Shown piece by piece: positions 36,647 through 44,022 of a DNA stretch of 46,525 bases; positions within the stretch are counted from its first letter, which is position 1; each line of letters begins with the position of its first letter. The position numbers and the translations under genes were made by a program. Below the pieces are notes generated by a model that saw only the letters and a list, made by a program, of their open reading frames with translations, was not told where the DNA came from and did no database searches. The DNA is from Sphingobacterium shayense (lineage in GTDB: Bacteria > Bacteroidota > Bacteroidia > Sphingobacteriales > Sphingobacteriaceae), in NCBI RefSeq assembly GCF_013179575.1, contig NZ_JABMCQ010000012.1, positions 1 through 46,525 on the forward strand. The letters run 5' to 3'.

Positions 36647-37522
36647 TTAATTCCTGCTAAGATAACGTCTTTTATATTCTAATGGGGTGAGCCCCATTAC
36701 TTTCTTAAAGTGACGATAAAAATTTGACACATTGTTAAATCCACATTCAAAACAAATTACTTCGGTTGGGAGCATGTTTTCCACAAGAAGTCGACAAGCA
36801 TGGCTGATTCGAATCTCGACTAAGAAATCATAGTATGTTTTTCTAGTCATCATCTTGAAATATCGACAAAAAGAAGTGATGCTCAAGTTTGCGATATTAG
36901 CCACTTCTTCTAATGTAATATCCTGTTTATAATGCGCATGAGTATAATTGAAAATGTTATTTAAGCGAATATTGTCTGCTTCATTGGATTGATGAAATGT
37001 AGTTTGTGTTTTTACAATTGTTTCACACTCTTCACTCTCGGCTATTATTTTAAGAATATTTAATAGCGAGATTATTTTGCCGAATCCGGTTTCTTTTACA
37101 CAGGTATGCATTAGTTGAGCTACTTGTTTTTTGGTTTCTCCTTTAATGATCAATCCACTTTTAGCCCTTTCAAATAGTTTTGGGATCAAATAGGCTTCTG
37201 GAAGTTGTAAAAGTTGTTTACCAAAGCATTCAGGTAGAAATTGTAAAACAATAGCTTCTATACTATAATCCGAATCGTTTTGAAAATACTCGTCCTTACA
37301 TCGCCAAGCATGCGATAATTTTTCTCCAACCAATATGATCTCGTCGGGAGAAAAGCTACTTATGTTATCACCAATGAATCGGACACCTTCTCCCCTGATG
37401 GTATAGTGGAGCTCAAGCTCTTCATGGAAATGCCAAACATTCCCAAAATTAGGCATGATGTCATGTCGTGCAGAGAACGAACTCTCGAGTTTTGCTGGAA
37501 GCTTTCTATATAGCGGTTTCAT
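36647..37522 (-). CDS. AraC-family transcriptional regulator with N-terminal cupin
   Basis: 291 residues: N-terminal cupin-like sensor domain (FHEELELHYTIRGEGVRFIGDNISSF), linker, and C-terminal two-helix-turn-helix AraC DNA-binding domain (ITLEEVANIANLSITSFCRYFK and PTEVICFECGFNNVSNFYRHFK). It is divergent from susC and convergent with the GH2 gene, so it probably controls this locus in response to a sugar ligand. No hybrid two-component sensor or sigma/anti-sigma pair, the commonest regulators of such loci, is in the window. Confidence 0.92.
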   Translation of the reverse strand: MKPLYRKLPAKLESSFSARHDIMPNFGNVWHFHEELELHYTIRGEGVRFIGDNISSFSPDEIILVGEKLSHAWRCKDEYFQNDSDYSIEAIVLQFLPECFGKQLLQLPEAYLIPKLFERAKSGLIIKGETKKQVAQLMHTCVKETGFGKIISLLNILKIIAESEECETIVKTQTTFHQSNEADNIRLNNIFNYTHAHYKQDITLEEVANIANLSITSFCRYFKMMTRKTYYDFLVEIRISHACRLLVENMLPTEVICFECGFNNVSNFYRHFKKVMGLTPLEYKRRYLSRN

Positions 37523-37856
37523 GACTTCGAAACGAATTTATTTTAACGGTTTATATTATATTTTTTGGCAAGACTAAGATACGTTATTTATTTATAAAAT
37601 ATGCTAATATGCTATAATGATCTGATAATGTTACACTATTAGAGGTGATGAAAATATTGTTCTTTTGAATAAATGTCATGAGACTTGGTGAATCAGGATA
37701 AGCTAATATTATCCTCATTACAGTAAATCAATCAGGGATTTCAATAACAGTTTGATTTTTTTTGTCTGCCGTAAAAGGTGAAAAGACGGGGTTAGGGAAA
37801 GTCTAATGTTATTGTTTGACTAATTATAAGTTTGCAACATATTAACAATTTAAACC
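37523..37856. promoter_or_regulatory. Divergent araC/susC control region
   Basis: 334 bases without a gene, AT-rich. TTGGTGAATC at 37685-37694 resembles TTCGGTGAATC upstream of the hydrolase operon. It is followed by an inverted repeat GGATAA (37696-37701) / TTATCC (37709-37714). ATGCTA is repeated directly near 37602-37615. The segment at 37685-37714 is the best candidate operator for the AraC protein. Confidence 0.4.
37827..37834 (+). promoter_or_regulatory. Candidate -7 box of the susC promoter
   Basis: TAAGTTTG, exact match to TAnnTTTG, 22 nt before the susC start codon. The -33 position lacks a TTG at the usual spacing, which would fit a promoter needing an activator such as the neighbouring AraC protein. 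Confidence 0.4.
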
Positions 37857-40800
37857 ATGAATTTTCGATTTCTTAAAAGGAATATTCGGAGTATTAGTTT
37901 CGTGCTAATTCTCCTGACAGTGAGTACTTTTCCTTTTTCTTTGACATTTGCCAACGAAGCGGTAAGTGACGCGATTTTTGCATCTGAGCAACAAATCCAA
38001 ATTACCGGCCGCGTAACAGACAGTGAAGGAACGGCAATTCAAGGCGCAACTGTTTTGATAAAAGATGACGTTAATGCTACTGGAACGCAAACTGATCAGG
38101 GAGGAAACTTCAATCTTCCAGTCACAAAAAGCGAGGCGGTTCTAGAGGTGAGTTACGTTGGTTTTCAAAGTCAGCAAGTCCATGCCGCTGTTGGAAAAGA
38201 CGTCCACGTGACCTTGCTCCCTATTGACGCGCTTGATGAGGTGGTAGTCGTTGGATATGGTGCTGTGAAAAAGCGGGATCTCACGGGTGCAGTGACATCG
38301 GTGAAGGCGGAGGAGATTATGCGAACACCGACTTCGAATGTGATGGACGCATTACAAGGGAAAGTCTCTGGGATGGATATTATGAAATCTTCAGGGAGGG
38401 CTGGTTCTAGTGTTGAGGTGTCGTTGCGCGGGACCCGTTCTATATACGGAGATAACAATCCGCTGTATATTATCGACGGTATTCCGGGAGATTTTTCTCG
38501 GTTAAATCCGAGCGATATAGAATCGATCGATGTGCTAAAGGATGCTTCTTCGACGGCGATATACGGTTCTGCCGGTTCTAACGGTGTGGTAATTATAACG
38601 ACGAAAAAAGGTCGCCGAGGTACGACAAGCGTGGCCTTCGATTCCTACGTTGGTTACAACGGATTCCCAAAATACCCGCATGGTCTTGTCGGTGAAGATT
38701 ATCTTGAATTAAAGCGAGAAGCCTATCGGGGAGAGCATGGTAGCTATCCGGAATTCCTAAATAATATCTTCAAAAATCCTGAGCATTTATCAGCGTACGA
38801 ATCTGGAAAGAATGTTGATTGGGTTGATTTAGTTTTGAATGATGGAATCCAGCAGAATTATAGTCTTGCGGTTACCGGAGGTACGGAGAAGACCAATGCA
38901 TATTTATCTGTAAATTATAACGATGAACAAGGTATTATCGAGAACGACCGATTTAAGAAATATGGCGTACGGGCAAATATTGATCATAAAATAGGTGCAT
39001 TCGTGAAGCTGGGAACTAATTTACAACTTACCCAGTCTGATAATGATCAAGCTGCTCAGAATATTTTCGGCAATAGCTTAACTTTTCTTCCTTTGGGTGA
39101 CGCCTACGATGATCAGGGGAACATTCAACATATCGCCATTGATGGAGTCACCAATCCGTTGTCCGATTTGATTAAGGATCAGTATGTGAATAATACATTG
39201 AATACATATTTTTCGGGTAATGGTTATTTTGAGCTCGAGCCAATTAAAGGATTGACGTTTCGTTCGGTATTGGGTGTTATTCTTGGTTCTGCGAGAAATG
39301 GAAAATATTTTGGCACACAATCTATTGCTAATCCAGAGGCAGGTTTTAGCGTGCCGGCGGCAGTTATCGTCAATGATCGTAACCAGGATTATCGATGGGA
39401 AAATATACTAACGTACAATGTAGACCTTAACCAGGATCATCACTTTACGTTTACCGGTGTAACCTCTTGGGCAAAAAATCGTGCAGAAATGGCTTATGCG
39501 GCGGGCTCGGGCTTCGATTTAGATTCATATTCATTTTATAACCTTAGTGGAGCGACAGATCCTGTGATACGGTCATCATTTATTGGGACCCAGTCAATGT
39601 CTTACGTGGGGCGTGTAAACTATAATTATAAGGGTAAATATTTGTTTTCTTTCTCTAATCGGTGGGATGGCGTTTCTAGATTGTCAAATGGTAACAAATG
39701 GGATGTTTTCCCTGCTGGAGCTTTCGCGTGGCGAATCAGTGATGAGTCATTTTTCATTCCGTTTCAGGAAGCAGTGTCCAGCCTCAAGTTTCGTGTAGGT
39801 TACGGTGTCACCGGTAACTCAGGCGGCGTCGGTGCTTATGGTACTCAGGCTGGAGGATTTAATGCTCCTAAACCGGTAGGTTTCGGTCAAACCGCTGGTG
39901 CGGCGTTTATTTTAAATCAAACAATGGCTAATGCTGATTTAGGATGGGAGAAATCATATACGACGAATTTAGGTTTAGATGCAACTTTTTTAAACGGCAG
40001 AATTGATCTAACGTTTGATTGGTACGATGCACAAACCAAAGATTTGTTATATCTACGTGACATGCCTGCTTCTCTAGGGGGGTCTTGGGGAGCACCATTT
40101 AAAATGTGGCAAAATGTCGGTGAGACAAATAATAGAGGTTTTGAGGTGACGCTACAGACTAAAAATATTGAGCGTGATAACTTCACATGGTCTACAGCAT
40201 TTACTTTTGCCAGAAATAGAGAACGAATCGTATCCCTACCGGGAAATAAGGATTTGATTTCGACAAACCTGTTCCTAAACCATCCGGTAGAGACGTTTTA
40301 TGACTATAAGTATCTAGGAATATGGCAAGAAAGTGAGGCTGAGGAGGCTTCGAAATACAACTCAGTTCCTGGAGATATTAAGTTAGCCACCGATGGATCT
40401 GTGGATGAAAACGGGAGACATGCCTATGGTATAAATGACAAGCGAGTGTTAGGTTCGGCGGTTCCTGACTGGACTGGCGGCATTCAAAATAATTTCACGT
40501 ATCGAAATTTTGATGCCAGTATTTTCCTAACAGCGCGTTGGGGTCAAATGATTTCTAGCAACCTTATAACGAGATATGACCCGACTACAGGCGTGGGGAA
40601 CAGCCCGGATGACGTAGATTATTGGACTCCGGAGAACCCGAAAGGATACCTACCTAGGCCAGGTTTACACTCATCAACTAGCGGGTACATAGGGTTTGGT
40701 GCTTTAAAATATGTTGACGGCTCGTATTTTAAAATCAGGAATGTTACGTTGGGCTACACATTGCCTGACAATGTGACCGGACGTATTGGGATGCAGAAAC

Positions 40801-40940
40801 TACGCTTCTATGTAACTGCAAATAATCCATTTATATTCACAAGAAGCAGACATTTAAAATATCAGGATCCAGAGGCAAATGGACGGGATAATTTTCCATT
40901 GACAAAGCAATTTGTTGCCGGTGTTAACATGTCATTTTAA
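37857..40940 (+). CDS. SusC/RagA-family TonB-dependent outer membrane transporter
   Basis: 1027 residues. Signal peptide to about residue 33, then a carboxypeptidase-regulatory-like domain (ITGRVTDSEGTAIQGATVLIKD ... GNFNLPVT), the SusC-type DEVVVVGYGAVKKRDLTGAV at the start of the plug, plug motifs PLYIIDGIPGDFS and STAIYGSAGSNGVVIITTKKG, and a 22-strand barrel ending in the aromatic residue of NMSF. Imports oligosaccharides with energy from TonB. Followed after 96 nt by its SusD partner, the gap containing copy B of the structured element. Confidence 0.96.
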   Translation: MNFRFLKRNIRSISFVLILLTVSTFPFSLTFANEAVSDAIFASEQQIQITGRVTDSEGTAIQGATVLIKDDVNATGTQTDQGGNFNLPVTKSEAVLEVSYVGFQSQQVHAAVGKDVHVTLLPIDALDEVVVVGYGAVKKRDLTGAVTSVKAEEIMRTPTSNVMDALQGKVSGMDIMKSSGRAGSSVEVSLRGTRSIYGDNNPLYIIDGIPGDFSRLNPSDIESIDVLKDASSTAIYGSAGSNGVVIITTKKGRRGTTSVAFDSYVGYNGFPKYPHGLVGEDYLELKREAYRGEHGSYPEFLNNIFKNPEHLSAYESGKNVDWVDLVLNDGIQQNYSLAVTGGTEKTNAYLSVNYNDEQGIIENDRFKKYGVRANIDHKIGAFVKLGTNLQLTQSDNDQAAQNIFGNSLTFLPLGDAYDDQGNIQHIAIDGVTNPLSDLIKDQYVNNTLNTYFSGNGYFELEPIKGLTFRSVLGVILGSARNGKYFGTQSIANPEAGFSVPAAVIVNDRNQDYRWENILTYNVDLNQDHHFTFTGVTSWAKNRAEMAYAAGSGFDLDSYSFYNLSGATDPVIRSSFIGTQSMSYVGRVNYNYKGKYLFSFSNRWDGVSRLSNGNKWDVFPAGAFAWRISDESFFIPFQEAVSSLKFRVGYGVTGNSGGVGAYGTQAGGFNAPKPVGFGQTAGAAFILNQTMANADLGWEKSYTTNLGLDATFLNGRIDLTFDWYDAQTKDLLYLRDMPASLGGSWGAPFKMWQNVGETNNRGFEVTLQTKNIERDNFTWSTAFTFARNRERIVSLPGNKDLISTNLFLNHPVETFYDYKYLGIWQESEAEEASKYNSVPGDIKLATDGSVDENGRHAYGINDKRVLGSAVPDWTGGIQNNFTYRNFDASIFLTARWGQMISSNLITRYDPTTGVGNSPDDVDYWTPENPKGYLPRPGLHSSTSGYIGFGALKYVDGSYFKIRNVTLGYTLPDNVTGRIGMQKLRFYVTANNPFIFTRSRHLKYQDPEANGRDNFPLTKQFVAGVNMSF

Positions 40941-40977
40941 GTTTTATATAGAAAGAGTTCTTTTTAATTGGAAATTG

Positions 40978-41030
40978 CGAAATGCAGGCGCATTCCTCGC
41001 ACCGGTCTTGACCGGTGTGTTTCCTGCCTG
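40978..41030 (+). ncRNA. Structured 5'-leader element, copy B, in the SusC-SusD gap
   Basis: Conserved flank CGAAATGCAGGCGCATTCCT (40978-40997), inner hairpin CACCGGTC (41000-41007) / GACCGGTG (41010-41017), then TGTTTCCTGCCTG (41018-41030), ending 6 nt before the susD ATG at 41037. Outer stem GCAGG (40984-40988) pairs perfectly with CCTGC (41023-41027); copy A has T in place of C, kept as a G-T wobble. The inner arms differ entirely from copy A but remain complementary. No T tract follows, so it is not a terminator. Confidence 0.55.
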
Positions 41031-41036
41031 AGATTT

Positions 41037-42806
41037 ATGAAAACAATATTTTACTACTGTATCAGCGCCAGTTTGTTCCTTGCCTCCTGCTCATTGGAGG
41101 AGCTTAATCCAAGTGGGGTAACGGTAGATAAAGTCGCCCAAACGAAAGAAGGTTACGAAAAGCTTGTGAACAGTTGCTATTTTGATTTACCACGTTATTA
41201 TTATGGTCGGAATCTCCTTTTGGTAACCGAGGGAGGAACGGATATCTGGACGGCCGATTTAAATTCAAATAATAACCAGGATTATTTCAAGTATTCCTCT
41301 GGCGGAGCAATGTCTGTAGATATGGCCAAAGACTATTGGAATGGCGCATATGATGCTATTAATTATTGTAATATTGTAATAGATCGTGTCAACGAGGTTC
41401 AAGGCTATCAAAGTGAAGAGCAAAAGTTGGAAAAAGTGGCTGAAGCATATTTTCTCCGAGCTTTGTATTACTTTCACCTAGTGGAACAATTTGGTGCGGT
41501 TCCTTTGTCGCTTGAAGAGACAACGACGGCAAACACCGAAGTAGTGCGGGTCTCCCCAATGGATGTTTATAGTCAAGCGATAATTCCGGATTTACGATAT
41601 GCTGTGGAACACCTCCCGCAAGATGCTGTAGAACCAGGGAGGCCATCTAAGAAAGCCGCGTTAGGATTTCTTGCTAAAGCGTGCTTACAAACGAAAGGGT
41701 ATGGAACGAATGAATATATCGAGGAAGCATTGAGCGCTTCAAACGAACTTATAAACAATCAATCAGTGTATGGTGTTCGTTTGTATGATAATTTTGTAGA
41801 CAATTTCAACGAGGCTAATAATAAAAACAATTACGAAGCCTTGTACCAATTAACTTACGACCAAGAGTATGGATCTACCAATTTGTACGAACATAACGGC
41901 GATTTTATGCGATTTTATTGCATTCCAACCGCTTTTGGTGCTATTCAATTGGCGGGCCATCAAATGGAGATAGGGCGATGGAGCGACGGTGATTTTATGC
42001 CAAGTAAATATTTATTGGATGTTTTTAGGTATCCTGATAATACGTTGGATCCTCGTTATAAAATGTCTTTTCAAACCAGTTGGACATCCAACGTCAATTA
42101 TCAATGGGAACAGGATGCTATCGTACAATTCGATCGCAACTCGTCAATTAAACCTGGAACAGCTCTAACAAACGGAGCTATTGCAATAAAGTTTGTTCGG
42201 CCGGAGGAAGGAGACTACGATGTCGCAAAAGAAGAACGGTTATCCCAAAATTATTTATGGATCGATTATCGTGATTTGTATGGCGAGGACAATAAAGTCA
42301 AGATGAAATATACACGGGTTAACCAACGACCGGGAATTGTCGATAATCCGTTTATTAGTTTCTATCCATCCCTAACTAAATTCAATTCGGGTTCATTGAA
42401 GAGCCCACGGACGAACAGGTATACGAGTGACGCTTATTCAACAATTATGCGACTTGCAGAAGTTTATCTCATTGCTGCAGAAGCTGAATTCTATTTACGG
42501 GGCCCAAACGCGGCAGCAGTTGAATATATTAACGTGCTTCGTAGCCGGGTCGAAGGAAAACAAGTAACCGTCTCAGATATTAACTTACAGTTTTTAATAG
42601 ATGAACGTGCCAGAGAGCTTTGTGGCGAATATGGTAGATGGTATGATCTTAAACGAACAGGAAAATTAACCAAATCTTATTTAATGGAGAAGAATCCAGA
42701 TATTGGTCAATATTTTGTGGATGGCGTCCACTCTGTACGTCCAATACCGCAGGGCCAAATTGACGCCATAAGTAATCCCGAAGGGTTTCAGAATAACGGC
42801 TATTAA
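41037..42806 (+). CDS. SusD/RagB-family glycan-binding outer membrane lipoprotein
   Basis: Start at ATG 41037 (MKTIFYYCISASLFLASCS): lipobox LASC with Cys18 as the lipidated residue. A TTG-initiated reading from 40968 would cross the structured element and spoil the signal. 589 residues. SusD features: N-terminal LNPSG, tetratricopeptide-like helices (KDYWNGAYDAINYCNIVIDRV, KVAEAYFLRALYYFHLVEQFGAVPL) and the C-terminal IMRLAEVYLIAAEAEF and ERARELCGEYGRWYDLKRTG. Forms the surface lid over the preceding SusC. Confidence 0.95.
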   Translation: MKTIFYYCISASLFLASCSLEELNPSGVTVDKVAQTKEGYEKLVNSCYFDLPRYYYGRNLLLVTEGGTDIWTADLNSNNNQDYFKYSSGGAMSVDMAKDYWNGAYDAINYCNIVIDRVNEVQGYQSEEQKLEKVAEAYFLRALYYFHLVEQFGAVPLSLEETTTANTEVVRVSPMDVYSQAIIPDLRYAVEHLPQDAVEPGRPSKKAALGFLAKACLQTKGYGTNEYIEEALSASNELINNQSVYGVRLYDNFVDNFNEANNKNNYEALYQLTYDQEYGSTNLYEHNGDFMRFYCIPTAFGAIQLAGHQMEIGRWSDGDFMPSKYLLDVFRYPDNTLDPRYKMSFQTSWTSNVNYQWEQDAIVQFDRNSSIKPGTALTNGAIAIKFVRPEEGDYDVAKEERLSQNYLWIDYRDLYGEDNKVKMKYTRVNQRPGIVDNPFISFYPSLTKFNSGSLKSPRTNRYTSDAYSTIMRLAEVYLIAAEAEFYLRGPNAAAVEYINVLRSRVEGKQVTVSDINLQFLIDERARELCGEYGRWYDLKRTGKLTKSYLMEKNPDIGQYFVDGVHSVRPIPQGQIDAISNPEGFQNNGY

Positions 42807-42836
42807 ATCGACAAAAAAAGCCGAGAACATATATGT

Positions 42837-42884
42837 AACACCTCTTGAGAGTCATCATACTTTCAAGAAGTGTTTCTTTTTTTT
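42837..42884 (+). terminator. susCD intrinsic terminator
   Basis: AACACCTCTTGA (42837-42848) and TCAAGAAGTGTT (42863-42874) form a 12-position stem with one C/A mismatch and a 14-nt loop, followed by CTTTTTTTT. It lies 31 nt after the susD stop and closes the susCD transcript. Confidence 0.8.
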
Positions 42885-43261
42885 AATTTTTCGCTTTACT
42901 ATATTATTGTCATTTCGACGGTTAAAATTGATGTTTGTAACATTTACATGATAATATTTTATAATAAATAGATAATTGAACATATTATTGTCCCCCTTTT
43001 AATCCGTTATTTTGAATTAGCAATTATAAATGAATTGAGCTTATAAATACGTATATTTTTGTAACTCATTGTGGTAAGCCGACCTTTTTGTCGTGAGCCG
43101 CTCGATTGATAGGTTAAATCGAGTCCAAATATTTCATACGTTATTTATGAGTTGTTGTCATTGTTACTAGTGATCGTTTAGATTCTACAGCGGTCTGATT
43201 CATGTTTATGACGGATTCATTTAAATTGTATAAAGCGAAGTTAAATACAAGATAAAATGTG
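42885..43261. other. Intergenic region upstream of the DUF3826 gene
   Basis: About 375 AT-rich bases with no gene. CTCGATT (43101-43107) and AATCGAG (43117-43123) form a 7-bp inverted repeat with a 9-nt loop that could be an operator or hairpin. No exact TAnnTTTG box was found; the DUF3826 promoter must be in here given the terminator at its left end. Confidence 0.35.
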
Positions 43262-43918
43262 ATGAAGAGAAATTTAAGATTATGTTTGATGTCCCTGCTA
43301 AGTTTAATGGTGTATTTGGGATACGCACAAACAGAACAACAGAAGTATATCGCGGTTATTACGGAACGATCAGATAAGATTGTCGCGGAATTAGATATAA
43401 ATGACGCAGAACGTTATAGCAATGTTCGTGACGTTCTGGTCGAGCAATACCAGTTTTTGAACGCCCATCATGAAGAGAGAGAGGAGAAAATCAAGGGTCT
43501 AAAGGAAAAGTTCAAAGAGCAAAAGGAAAAATTGGAAGCAGAACGGTCCGCTTATGAGAAGTTGGAAGATAAAAAATTGCTAGTCAATCATGAGTCGTTT
43601 CTAAAGAAACTTAAGACCTTAGTTAATGAAGAACAGCTCGACAAGATTAAGAATGGAATGACCTATGGAGTACTTCCACTAACTTACAAGGCTTATCAAG
43701 ACATGATTCCCTCCTTGAGTAGTGCTCAAAAGGAAAAGATATTTGCATATTTGATAGAAGCTCGGGAATTAGCGATGGACGCGCCAGGGTCAAAGGAAAA
43801 GCATGGTGTGTTCGGTAAATATAAAGGACGAATTAACAACTATTTGTCTGCAGAAGGATATGACCTCAAGGAAGAAGGTCGCAAATGGGAAGAACGCCGA
43901 GCGAAAAAGGGAAAATAA
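43262..43918 (+). CDS. Exported DUF3826 family protein
   Basis: Start at ATG 43262 (MKRNLRLCLMSLLSLMVYLGYAQ, signal peptide); the overlapping ATGTGATG just before it gives only ATG-stop in another frame. 218 residues, helical, with a long charged coiled coil (LKEKFKEQKEKLEAERSAYEKLEDKK). The DUF3826 core follows: YGVLPLTYKAYQDMIPSL, YLIEARELAMDAPGSKEKH and GKYKGRINNYLSAEGYDLKEEG. The family is found in Bacteroidota polysaccharide loci, especially pectin-related ones by my recollection, with no known function. It is transcribed separately from susCD and may lead into the second susC. Confidence 0.82.
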   Translation: MKRNLRLCLMSLLSLMVYLGYAQTEQQKYIAVITERSDKIVAELDINDAERYSNVRDVLVEQYQFLNAHHEEREEKIKGLKEKFKEQKEKLEAERSAYEKLEDKKLLVNHESFLKKLKTLVNEEQLDKIKNGMTYGVLPLTYKAYQDMIPSLSSAQKEKIFAYLIEARELAMDAPGSKEKHGVFGKYKGRINNYLSAEGYDLKEEGRKWEERRAKKGK

Positions 43919-44022
43919 CAAATAAATATGAGCGTGCTTTTGCGTTCAATCCCAAAGAGTTTTACCTCGTAGTGGTAAACAAGTGAGATAAAATTACTAA
44001 CCTATTATAATTTTTTAAAACC

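Noticed and set aside
40968..41036. TTG-initiated longer start for SusD
   Set aside because: Would translate across the hairpin and bury the lipoprotein signal; the ATG at 41037 gives a normal LASC lipobox.
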